In this document: piece by piece, positions 26,133 through 32,938 of the stretch
Position numbering within the stretch: the stretch's first letter is position 1
How the letters are laid out: each line of letters begins with the position of its first letter
Source: Seohaeicola saemankumensis
Lineage (GTDB): Bacteria; Pseudomonadota; Alphaproteobacteria; Rhodobacterales; Rhodobacteraceae
Assembly (NCBI RefSeq): GCF_021021435.1
Contig: NZ_JAINWI010000026.1
Location: forward strand, 1 to 36,190
Direction: 5' to 3'
DNA: 36,190 nucleotides
Position numbers and translations under genes: made by a program
The notes under the pieces: generated by a model
Seen by the model: only the letters and a program-made list of their open reading frames with translations
What the model was told of the DNA's origin: nothing
Database searches by the model: none

Positions 26133-26998
26133 GCGATAATCCTCACTTCGATATTGGGCCCTTTGACCCGCACGGCATGGGGCTGCAATTGCACCTCGGG
26201 CGCGGTCAGGCATTCGCCACTCTCGAGCGCATATCGAAACCCGTGATGCGGGCAGGACAGGATCGTCTCGGCGATATCGCCATGGGTCATCTCAAGGCCC
26301 ATATGCGCGCAGGCGTTTTTGAAACAGCTCACCTTGTCGGCAAAGCGGCTGATGATCACCGAATGATTGTCAATGTTGAGAAATCGCGTTTCGCCATCGG
26401 CCAGATCATCCAGCGGCAGGGCTATGGTCCATTCGCTGTCGCCGTAATTGGCAAAGGGCGAAGTGAACTGCACCCCGTCCGACCCACCGCCACCCAGACC
26501 CTTGGCCTGTTTGACTTCGGTGATTTCGGGAACATGGTCCTGAATGGCCTTTTTGACTCCCGCATAAAACGTCAATTGCGAGGCAGGGCATCCATCGCAC
26601 GCGCCCAGAAACCGGATTTCGGCGCGGTTGCCTTCGACCGACGCAACCTCGGCATCGCCGCCATGGCTAGCCAGGCTCGGGCGCACCGTTTCCAATGCCG
26701 CCTCGACCCGTTCATATAGCGATGGTCGCAGTATCCCGTGGCGGCGCAGCACGGCGTAAACCACCTCGTCGCGGGCCGCCTCTTTCAAGGCGCTTCCAAA
26801 TTCGGGGCGGTCCTTGAGAGCGCCGATCAACCGTCGGAACGCTTCCTTGTTCAATGCATCAACGGCTTCGGCCCGGGCATGCGCACCGCGGCGGGCCGCC
26901 TCATCCCAGCCATCTGCCAGCATTTCAAGCGCCTTCAGATCTCCGATCAGGCGATCCAGTGTCGGCTCTTCGCCGTCAAGAGATGACGCATCAGGCAT
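26129..26998 (-). CDS. NifU-Rieske fusion, probable electron carrier (HucE-like)
   Basis: 289 residues, no signal peptide. Residues 1-90 are a helical region with no named family. Residues 94-160 are a NifU C-terminal domain with the cluster-binding pair C134 and C137 (GACDGCPAS). Residues 185-289 are a Rieske [2Fe-2S] domain with C230/H232 and C249/H252 (CAH ... CPHH). Together this suggests an Fe-S assembly and electron-transfer protein in one chain. It follows two tiny membrane proteins and overlaps the NHL gene. In mycobacterial Huc clusters a Rieske protein (HucE) has a similar place; that comparison is from memory. It could carry electrons from HupS to a quinone. Confidence 0.85.
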   Translation of the reverse strand: MPDASSLDGEEPTLDRLIGDLKALEMLADGWDEAARRGAHARAEAVDALNKEAFRRLIGALKDRPEFGSALKEAARDEVVYAVLRRHGILRPSLYERVEAALETVRPSLASHGGDAEVASVEGNRAEIRFLGACDGCPASQLTFYAGVKKAIQDHVPEITEVKQAKGLGGGGSDGVQFTSPFANYGDSEWTIALPLDDLADGETRFLNIDNHSVIISRFADKVSCFKNACAHMGLEMTHGDIAETILSCPHHGFRYALESGECLTAPEVQLQPHAVRVKGPNIEVRIIA

Positions 26999-27001
26999 CG
27001 C

Positions 27002-27223
27002 TTATGCGTATTTCAGGTCTTTGAACAACACGGGCTGAGCCGCGCCACCTGCCGCGCCTGCTGCAATGGCTGCTACCCAGATCGGTGCAAACAACCCGAT
27101 GACAACACCGGCGATCACACCGACGCCCGCCCCCATCATCAACTGCCGCATCGCGGCCTTGTTGTCCTTGAAAAGCTTACCCGCAAAAAAAAGCTTTGCA
27201 GAATTCATCGCCATTCCCAGCAT
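27002..27223 (-). CDS. Tiny glycine-rich membrane protein 2
   Basis: 73 residues with an ideal AGGAGG upstream of the ATG at 27223. After a short amphipathic start (KLFFAGKLFKDNKAAMRQLMMG) comes one long Gly/Ala/Val-rich hydrophobic region (about residues 30-62, with AGVGVIAGVVIGLF and WVAAIAAGAAGGAA), enough for two membrane segments in a hairpin. The end is charged. No family recognised. It follows the other tiny membrane protein by 9 bases. The pair may act like HucM of mycobacteria in anchoring the enzyme to the membrane or shuttling quinone; this is a hypothesis only. Confidence 0.75.
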   Translation of the reverse strand: MLGMAMNSAKLFFAGKLFKDNKAAMRQLMMGAGVGVIAGVVIGLFAPIWVAAIAAGAAGGAAQPVLFKDLKYA

Positions 27224-27232
27224 AGCGCCCTC

Positions 27233-27427
27233 CTAGATCAGCAAAAGAACAAGTGTGGTCACCACGACTGCGACGCCACCTGCAAGCCCGCCGTAAAGCG
27301 CGCCCATGTAGGTGGCCAGCTCTGTGCCCAGTGCATCTTTACCGATGCGCAGGCCCGATAAGGCCCCTGCACCCATGGCGGCGGCCAGGCCGGCGGCCAG
27401 GGCGACAACTATGACTATAGCGCTCAA
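27233..27427 (-). CDS. Tiny glycine-rich membrane protein 1
   Basis: 64 residues if it starts at the TTG at 27427, which follows GGAGA by 6 bases and lies just after the TPR gene stop. An ATG at 27484 would add 19 residues but overlaps the TPR gene and lacks a ribosome binding site. Two hydrophobic helices (about residues 2-25 and 45-64) flank a short polar loop with GKDALGTELATYMG. Many Gly and Ala residues (GLAAAMGAGALSGL) permit tight helix packing. No family recognised; see the second tiny membrane protein for the possible role. Confidence 0.72.
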   Translation of the reverse strand: MSAIVIVVALAAGLAAAMGAGALSGLRIGKDALGTELATYMGALYGGLAGGVAVVVTTLVLLLI

Positions 27428-27443
27428 CTGTATTCTCCATTTT

Positions 27444-28445
27444 TCATTGTAATCCGCTCCGTTCCAGAATTGTCGATGGACCAAGGGCCGCGTTGAGTTC
27501 GGTGATGGCTTCGGTCACAGCCTGCGCCTTTTCACCGGCTCCACGCTTGGCGAAAACACCCCGGGCTTCTTCCAGCAAACGCACCGCTTCGGTCAGGTTG
27601 CCATAATTCCCACCATCGGGGTTTTGTGGGTCGTCAGGCAGGTTCGACAGGCAATTGGCCTTGTTCGCGATCGTGTTGGCGTACTCTTCCGGCATGTCGC
27701 GGATTGTGCGCACCTTGAGCGCCTCGTCATACGCTTCCAGTGCACGAAACCCGTTTTCCACCCGGTGAGACGAGGACACGTATTGCAGCGCGTTGCCCAG
27801 GTTGTTCTGCAGCATCGCGTACTCGTTCGGGTGATCGATCAGGTTGACCACCGTCAACGCTTCCTCAAAGGCCTGCACCGCCAGAGCTTCGCGCATCTTG
27901 CCGGACTGATCGGTGAACGGCATGGACAAGAACGCCGTGGCCAGATTGCTTTGCAGAATGGCGAATTCCTTCGGGTAGTTGGTTTTGTCGAAGGTCCTGA
28001 GCGACCGTTGATATGCGCTGATAGCAGGCTGGATTGGCAAAAGACGCATGCCTGCAAGCGTCTGGCAGATCAGGCCTAGGTTCATCTCGGCCTCGGCCAC
28101 TTCAGCGTCCGACCCTTCCGCTGTCAGGGTTGCAAGCGCGGTCTCTATTTCGATTTTCGCTTCCTTGAGCTGTGTCGCATCTTCGGCGGGCACGGCCATC
28201 AGCGCGGTTGCCATACGCGCACGAATGCGGGCGACCCCCAGAACTTCGCCTTCCGGCGCTAGATCCATGGCGAGCTTGTAGAGATCGACAGCAGCAAAGA
28301 TGTCTTCGGCACGTTCGGGTTTCTGCTGAAGCCCCATCGCGATTTCGATCAGCATCTCGGCCTTTTCGGCCTGAGTCGCTGCAGCCGTCTCGACCGCGGT
28401 CATGGCCGCCTGCACCTGCTGCTGAGCACGACTGATATTCGTCAA
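27444..28445 (-). CDS. TPR-repeat protein of the hydrogenase cluster
   Basis: 333 residues from the TTG at 28445, preceded by GAGGGAG 7 bases upstream; reading from 28508 would add 21 residues without a ribosome binding site. The protein is all helix with repeats such as EFAILQSNLATAF, EYAMLQNNLGNAL and EYANTIANKANCL, 40-odd residues apart, typical of TPR domains with extended spacing. It has no signal peptide. It heads the second operon of the island. TPR proteins bind partner proteins; here likely the hydrogenase, the membrane proteins or the Rieske protein. Confidence 0.85.
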   Translation of the reverse strand: MTNISRAQQQVQAAMTAVETAAATQAEKAEMLIEIAMGLQQKPERAEDIFAAVDLYKLAMDLAPEGEVLGVARIRARMATALMAVPAEDATQLKEAKIEIETALATLTAEGSDAEVAEAEMNLGLICQTLAGMRLLPIQPAISAYQRSLRTFDKTNYPKEFAILQSNLATAFLSMPFTDQSGKMREALAVQAFEEALTVVNLIDHPNEYAMLQNNLGNALQYVSSSHRVENGFRALEAYDEALKVRTIRDMPEEYANTIANKANCLSNLPDDPQNPDGGNYGNLTEAVRLLEEARGVFAKRGAGEKAQAVTEAITELNAALGPSTILERSGLQ

Positions 28446-28568
28446 ACCGTTTTCTCCCTCGAATCGAATTTGGTTCGATTTCCGTGTTTGACAGAGAAAA
28501 GCAGTCAAAGTGGGGGGCTGTCAACTTTCTTGTTTTATAGCAAACTTAGTTTGCATTTTTTCGTTGCG
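28446..28568 (-). promoter_or_regulatory. Promoter and operator region of the TPR operon
   Basis: The spacer between the two hydrogenase operons. It contains three perfect inverted repeats: 28540-28554 (GCAAACT, 1 base, AGTTTGC), 28487-28509 (TTTGAC, 11 bases, GTCAAA) and 28462-28480 (AATCGAA, 5 bases, TTCGATT), the last inside the leader. On the minus strand TTGACA begins at 28526, but no good -10 follows at 16 to 18 bases. The TGCAAACT motif recurs twice upstream of hupS, suggesting a shared regulator. Confidence 0.5.
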
Positions 28569-28871
28569 CTATTCCGACTTTAAAATCGCGCAAAGGGCGC
28601 CTTTATCGGCCTCCCACGCGACGGTCAGATCGTTGGATGCAAAGTCGAGAAGGTCCCGATCCTGAAACACATCGCGTGCCTGAACCACCCGATCACCCGC
28701 AGCATTCCGGACCTTCAAAAGGCACCCCCCGGCGGTTGCCTGATGGACGGGCATCACCATCAATTCTTCCTGTTGGATCAGTACGATGACCGCATCAATA
28801 CCGCGGAAATAGGTGTCGACCACGGCACTGGGCAGATAGATCGCACCGTCCCTGATCGCGATCGTGCTCAT
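28569..28871 (-). CDS. Small conserved-looking protein of the hydrogenase cluster, unknown function
   Basis: 100 residues from the ATG at 28871, which overlaps the protease stop (ATGA). Its first 45 residues alternate strands and turns (IRDGAIYLPSAVVDTYF, then DAVIVLIQQEELMVMPV), a pattern resembling swapped-hairpin or AbrB-like folds; the rest (LKVRNAAGDRVVQARDVF) continues in beta strands. No metal motif, signal peptide or membrane segment. It is probably a small soluble accessory or assembly factor. I do not recognise the family. Confidence 0.7.
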   Translation of the reverse strand: MSTIAIRDGAIYLPSAVVDTYFRGIDAVIVLIQQEELMVMPVHQATAGGCLLKVRNAAGDRVVQARDVFQDRDLLDFASNDLTVAWEADKGALCAILKSE

Positions 28872-29341
28872 GCCTGAGACCACGTATGGATCAGGTCGCG
28901 AATGCGGCCCTCAACGGTCCCCGCGGCGCGAGAAACCTCGTCACTCAATCCCAACCCGAGCTCCAGCGTTGCCGCCTCGATCAAAAGCACCGACGTCGTC
29001 TTGGGAAACGCATCGCCATAGATACGACGACCTGCGTAAAGCGCATGGTCCCATCTGAAATCATGCAGGTTCAGGCTGTTGTTTGGCGGCGCCTCGAGCA
29101 CATCACCTGGGACCTCGAATATGGCACCCGGGGATCCTTCGGGGATCCGCGCATCGACAATGATCAAATGTGTCGCCCCGCGCGCACTGTACATGACCGA
29201 CATACCGTCGGTTCCGCCGTCAAAAACCCGCGTGTGGTCCGGGACGCCGTTTTCTCGCATTTGAGCGATGAGATGCGGGCCGACGCCGTCGTCGCTTCGG
29301 TTCGGATTGCCGCATCCGATGACGACGATATCAAGCGGCAT
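28868..29341 (-). CDS. Hydrogenase maturation protease (HupD/HybD/HupW family)
   Basis: 157 residues from the ATG at 29341, overlapping the stop of the preceding gene (TGATG). The start IVVIGCGNPNRSDDGVGP is the family signature, whose acidic residue binds nickel; further ligands are expected in VFDGGTDGMS and in the His of NLHDFRWDH. The enzyme cleaves the C-terminal tail of HupL once nickel is in place. Here the tail is the 16 residues after His517 of HupL. It is the only protease in the window and sits directly in the hupSL operon. Confidence 0.95.
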   Translation of the reverse strand: MPLDIVVIGCGNPNRSDDGVGPHLIAQMRENGVPDHTRVFDGGTDGMSVMYSARGATHLIIVDARIPEGSPGAIFEVPGDVLEAPPNNSLNLHDFRWDHALYAGRRIYGDAFPKTTSVLLIEAATLELGLGLSDEVSRAAGTVEGRIRDLIHTWSQA

Positions 29342-29652
29342 CAAATCCGCCATAGGCGGCAAGACCATTCCGGTTCAACCGGCACCATCAATTCCGGCAA
29401 GTCGCAGAATTTCGCATGTACCTTGTAGTACATGCAGGTCTCGCAGGGTTGCTCAATCTCGTCAGCCTCGATCGTGTGATCGGTGAACCCGGCGACAATC
29501 AGTTTCTTTTCCAGATCGTCGCCGGCCTCAACCTGCAGGCGCGCCACGATTTCATTGACTTCCTCGCTGGTCCCGGCACGTGGCCAAACCTCGGTTTCCA
29601 GACCCGAGGCCAGCATATCGGCAATTCTCGCGCGCACCTTTTCGTCGTCCAT
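29341..29652 (-). CDS. Four-cysteine HiPIP-like protein 2
   Basis: 103 residues from the ATG at 29652 with AAGGGAG upstream. The N-terminal two-thirds are acidic and helical. The last 35 residues carry four Cys, C70, C73, C83 and C98, in the order C-x2-C-x9-C-x14-C, with CMYYKVH, CDLPEL and the ending EWSCRLWRI. This closely mirrors the high-potential iron-sulfur protein layout (CxxC, C-x-FPG, and W-C-x-W near the end), so a [4Fe-4S] or zinc site is likely. It is a paralogue of the neighbouring gene. No signal peptide, so it is cytoplasmic, unlike classical HiPIPs. An electron carrier for the hydrogenase is an attractive inference. Confidence 0.75.
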   Translation of the reverse strand: MDDEKVRARIADMLASGLETEVWPRAGTSEEVNEIVARLQVEAGDDLEKKLIVAGFTDHTIEADEIEQPCETCMYYKVHAKFCDLPELMVPVEPEWSCRLWRI

Positions 29653-29665
29653 TTCTGCGCTCCCT

Positions 29666-30052
29666 TCAGATCCGCCAGAGGCGGCACCACCATTCCGGTT
29701 TTGCCGGAAGATCAAGCTCTGGCAGGTCGCACCAGCGCTTGTGTACCAGGTAGTACATGCATTCCTGGCACCGCATTTGGTCTTCGCCGTATGGCTGCAA
29801 CAGCCAGCCCGAAATCACAAGTTTCTCGCGCAGTTGATCCGCGCTCAGGGGGCGCAACTGGTCAAGCAGCGCCCCGAATTCCCGATCAGTCTCCGGGAAT
29901 GGCTCAACCTCGGTTTCCAATCCTTCTGCGAAATGGTCCTCTATCATTTGGATGAGCATTTCATGCCCCGCTTCGGCGGGTGTCAGGCCATACTTGTCTA
30001 TGTAAGCTTGGCGCTGCTCTTGAGTTATTGATGCTTCCGGATTTTCTGACAT
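29666..30052 (-). CDS. Four-cysteine HiPIP-like protein 1
   Basis: 128 residues from the ATG at 30052, preceded by GGGAGGGAG. It is a paralogue of the next gene: shared GLETEVEPFP/GLETEVWP, LREKLVISG/LEKKLIVAG and an identical cysteine layout at C95, C98, C108 and C123, again C-x2-C-x9-C-x14-C, with CMYYLVH, CDLPEL and WWCRLWRI. The N-terminus carries an extra helix of about 25 residues. It lies 67 bases after hupL, separated by a hairpin. The tandem pair is probably an ancient duplication. Zinc binding is the main alternative to an iron-sulfur cluster. Confidence 0.75.
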   Translation of the reverse strand: MSENPEASITQEQRQAYIDKYGLTPAEAGHEMLIQMIEDHFAEGLETEVEPFPETDREFGALLDQLRPLSADQLREKLVISGWLLQPYGEDQMRCQECMYYLVHKRWCDLPELDLPAKPEWWCRLWRI

Positions 30053-30085
30053 TCAGCTCCCTCCCTAATTGCCGGATGTCGTCGG

Positions 30086-30110
30086 TCGGCAGATTTGATC
30101 CGCCGACCAA
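30086..30110 (-). repeat. Intergenic hairpin between hupL and the HiPIP-like genes
   Basis: GGTCGGC and GCCGACC form a perfect 7-base stem. After a G-T pair the stem goes on with three more pairs around a CAA loop. On the coding strand it is not followed by a T-run, so it is not a standard terminator. Placed after the most abundant gene product, it may slow mRNA decay or reduce readthrough, as described for hairpins in some hup operons. Confidence 0.6.
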
Positions 30111-30119
30111 AAATAAACA

Positions 30120-31721
30120 TCAGGCTGTTCGGAAGCGGGCCAGTTCGTCGCCTGTTTTGGCATCATGCGCATGAACGGTGCAAACTAGGCAGCTGTCATA
30201 GGATCGGCAAACGTGACCAACCTCAACCGGGTCCGCGCTGTTCTTGATCGGTGTGCCGATCAGCGCTTCCTCTATGGGCCCCCGATCGCCGTCGGATGTG
30301 CGCGGCCCAACATTCCAAGTCGTTGGCGCAATGATCTGGTAGTTGGCGATCTTGCCATCACGCACGTCAATCCAGTGGCACAATGCGCCGCGGATGGCCT
30401 CGGTTGCGCCCCAGCCCTGACCGTCTTTTTCAGTTGGCTTTATATACCATTCGTCGTTCAGTTTGAACTCGCGCAAATTGCGTTCGGCTTCGCGATAGAG
30501 AATGCAAAGCTCGTGCATGCGCGCAAAGTGCCGCAGCATCGTCGAGGCACCGCCCATCTTGCGGTACATATCAAGCACCAATCCGTCGCTGTGTTGGAAG
30601 TCATGGCCCGTGTCATTGCCCGCGATCAAGCGACGCGCGAGCGGACCTGCTTCCAGACGTCCGGCCTCTGCATGAGACACGGCCGTTGACCAGGAGTATT
30701 TGCCCTCGGGATCGATGGGGTTTTTGCTCACCGGGTTCGTGGTCCGGTCGAACGGGTGCACCCCGCCCGCCGCCTCGTCGTACCAGGCGTGCTGCGTGTC
30801 TTCGCGGACAAAAGACTGGTCCATCGGGCGGAATGTGTCGGATGCGCCGTCATAGATGCCCGATTTCATGATCACCGCATCTGCGCGGCCATCAATCGTG
30901 GGGTTCTGGTACTTGTCTTCATGCGGCAGATAGCCCCATGTGGTGAACCGGCCGTGGCCTTTGCCATACTGATCAAGGCCAATGTCCTTGGACATACGCC
31001 AGAACAGGCCCAGGTCCGAATTTGCGTGCTCCGGCTTTTCATCCAGCCACGCTTCGAATTGCTCCAAGGTCTGGATTTCTTCGTAACGCTCCATCGAGCA
31101 GCCCAGCCACAGCGGCTCGATCCAGTTCTGGCGGAAATGCTCAAGGATCGACCAGGCGCGGGTGATGTCCGTCAGGGTGGGCGAGCACATGACGCCGCCG
31201 GGCACCATGAAGGAGGAGTGCGGCCACTGACCGCCCAGAAGGGCGTAGATCTCGACCGGGCGGCCGGAGATTGTCACCCCCGCTTCATAGGATGTGCCGG
31301 TAAACGGGGAATAGCGTTTGACGGCTTCCTCATAAAACGGGCTCATCGCGTAATTTTCGTTGGTGTAATCGATCATCCACAGCCCGTAGTGGTGGCGGGG
31401 CAGGGATTGTAGCGATTCAACGATCTGGCCAAGGTTGCGTGCCAGAATAGCGTTGCGCGGTACCGTGGTGCCCCAGGCCGTATCCAGCGCCCAAGCTGCA
31501 CAAGTCAGGTGCGACGCGCCGCAAATCCCGCAGGCGCGAGGCGTCACAACCAGACCCGCTTGGGGGTCCTTGTCCTTCAGGATGACTTCGAACCCGCGAA
31601 ACATTTCCGCATGGGTCCAGGCGTTTGTCACAACGCCGTTTTCAATATCGACCCGGACATCCAGATCGCCTTCGACGCGGCCAACTGGCGAAATGTCGAG
31701 TGTTTCTACTGCTGCAGACAT
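30120..31721 (-). CDS. hupL: [NiFe] uptake hydrogenase large subunit, group 2a type
   Basis: 533 residues from the ATG at 31721, with GGGAGAGAG 4 bases upstream; the reading from 31736 is less likely. The nickel ligands are in RACGICG (C64, C67) and SYDSCLVCTVH (C511, C514), and His517 marks the end of the mature protein. The usual Pro before the first Cys of the second motif is Ser here. The overall sequence matches cyanobacterial HupL and mycobacterial Huc in my recollection. A 16-residue tail follows for protease cleavage. It oxidises H2 at the active site and passes electrons to HupS. Confidence 0.96.
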   Translation of the reverse strand: MSAAVETLDISPVGRVEGDLDVRVDIENGVVTNAWTHAEMFRGFEVILKDKDPQAGLVVTPRACGICGASHLTCAAWALDTAWGTTVPRNAILARNLGQIVESLQSLPRHHYGLWMIDYTNENYAMSPFYEEAVKRYSPFTGTSYEAGVTISGRPVEIYALLGGQWPHSSFMVPGGVMCSPTLTDITRAWSILEHFRQNWIEPLWLGCSMERYEEIQTLEQFEAWLDEKPEHANSDLGLFWRMSKDIGLDQYGKGHGRFTTWGYLPHEDKYQNPTIDGRADAVIMKSGIYDGASDTFRPMDQSFVREDTQHAWYDEAAGGVHPFDRTTNPVSKNPIDPEGKYSWSTAVSHAEAGRLEAGPLARRLIAGNDTGHDFQHSDGLVLDMYRKMGGASTMLRHFARMHELCILYREAERNLREFKLNDEWYIKPTEKDGQGWGATEAIRGALCHWIDVRDGKIANYQIIAPTTWNVGPRTSDGDRGPIEEALIGTPIKNSADPVEVGHVCRSYDSCLVCTVHAHDAKTGDELARFRTA

Positions 31722-31743
31722 AATTCTCTCTCCCAAATCGCAG

Positions 31744-32706
31744 TTAGACTACGAAGATATCTTCTTCGGCCCAGGCCGGTGCCGCGCCTTTGGCGGCTGC
31801 GGTGAGCTTGATGTAACCCTTCTTGTCGACACCCTCGGGCATGTCCTTGGGAACCCCCATGACGGTTTGCGTCTTGAAGACAGTGCCCGGAGCCAGATCG
31901 AAGAATGGGAATTCCGGTTCAGTGCATCCAAGACAGGGCATGCCCGCACGGGTCTTTGACGAATGGCGGTTCCAAAGGATGCGGTTGCAAGGACTGTGTG
32001 TCATGGGCCCGCGGCAGCCCAGATCATAGAACAGGCACCCCTTGCGCTGGCCGAACGCCGTCGTCGACACCTTGTAGGCAAAGTGCATGTTGCGCGTGCA
32101 CCCGGTCTGCGTGAAGGATGAAAAGAACGTCTTGGGGCGATGAAATTCATCCAGCGTTAGATCACCGGCACGGCCCGTAGCAACGGCAACGAGAATTTGC
32201 GTCACCCAATCGGGATGCGCCGGGCATCCCGGAATGTTGATCACCGGCAGACCGGATTTCGCCGCAAACCCTTCGCCCAATGCGCCACCCTTATCGCGCT
32301 TCAGGAACTGCAGGCCAACGCTTTCGGATGGGTTCGGCGCCGTAGCTGGGATGCCGCCATAGGTCGCGCAATCGCCGATCGCCACAACGAAATCGGCAAC
32401 GGCCGAAAGCTCTTTCACCCAGTCTTTCATCGGGCGTCCGCAGAACCGGTTCCATTCGCCGGTGCCGTTGGGCGCGTTGATCACCGTGCCCTCGAACACG
32501 AAGATATCCAACTTGATCTCGCCCGAGATGCACTTTTCGACGATCTCTTTGACCTGGTCGCCCAGTTCAAGCCCAAGAGAGGGTTGCCAAAGCACGTTGA
32601 TTCCGAAGTCGGTGACCAGATCACACGCACTTGGTTCCTCCGCATTCAGAAAAGACATCGTGTTGCCGGAACACGCACCCCCCTGAAGCCACAACAGATT
32701 TGCCAT
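31744..32706 (-). CDS. hupS: [NiFe] uptake hydrogenase small subunit, group 2a type
   Basis: 320 residues from the ATG at 32706 (GGGAGG just upstream). No Tat signal is present, so the enzyme stays in the cytoplasm. The start LLWLQGGACSGNT, the segment GDCATYGG and IPGCPAHPDW form the proximal cluster region, but Asn15 replaces the second Cys of the usual CxxC. The distal cluster's histidine is missing too: TQTGC replaces HxxC. The medial region (CNRIL...CLGC) is intact. These features fit the group 2a enzymes, in which Huc has three [3Fe-4S] clusters. hupL follows after 22 bases. Confidence 0.96.
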   Translation of the reverse strand: MANLLWLQGGACSGNTMSFLNAEEPSACDLVTDFGINVLWQPSLGLELGDQVKEIVEKCISGEIKLDIFVFEGTVINAPNGTGEWNRFCGRPMKDWVKELSAVADFVVAIGDCATYGGIPATAPNPSESVGLQFLKRDKGGALGEGFAAKSGLPVINIPGCPAHPDWVTQILVAVATGRAGDLTLDEFHRPKTFFSSFTQTGCTRNMHFAYKVSTTAFGQRKGCLFYDLGCRGPMTHSPCNRILWNRHSSKTRAGMPCLGCTEPEFPFFDLAPGTVFKTQTVMGVPKDMPEGVDKKGYIKLTAAAKGAAPAWAEEDIFVV

Positions 32707-32938
32707 TTTCTTCCTCCCAAGGACCAGCATTTATTGCGGCGCATTCCGCAACCCAGAACCATGTCTTCTGCTTGGCATGAGGGCGAAAGGCGCGAGTTTG
32801 ATGCTGCAATGTTGTACCGCGCCACGCAGTACTGCAAATCAACACATTTGGTCGGGGCGGCCTATTCTGGTAACAAAGTGCATACTGCAAACTAAGTATT
32901 CAGGGGCAATTGCAAACTTTGCTGACAGTCTAGGGGGC
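32707..32938 (-). promoter_or_regulatory. Upstream region of hupSL with repeated TGCAAACT elements
   Basis: A 232-base spacer. On the plus strand TGCAAACTAAGT lies at 32886-32897 and TGCAAACTTTGC at 32911-32922, 25 bases apart start to start; the second contains a small dyad (GCAAA, 1 base, TTTGC). The same core forms a perfect palindrome upstream of the TPR operon. This looks like binding sites for the cluster's regulator. No confident -35/-10 or sigma-54 promoter could be assigned. The zinc ribbon stop lies inside a GGGGG...CCCCC hairpin at the upstream end. Confidence 0.5.

Noticed and set aside
27428-27484. ATG at 27484 as start of the first tiny membrane protein
   Set aside because: It would lie inside the TPR gene and has no ribosome binding site, while the TTG at 27427 has GGAGA at good distance.
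28540-28560. Plus-strand hairpin followed by TTTTTT that looks like a terminator
   Set aside because: No plus-strand gene lies upstream. The same core recurs before hupS, which favours an operator.
32740-32825. Two sigma-54-like sites upstream of hupS (GGTACAACATTGC and GGTTCTGGGTTGC on the minus strand)
   Set aside because: The distance between GG and GC is 9 bases in both, one short of the required 10. One-base changes in this spacing normally destroy sigma-54 promoters.
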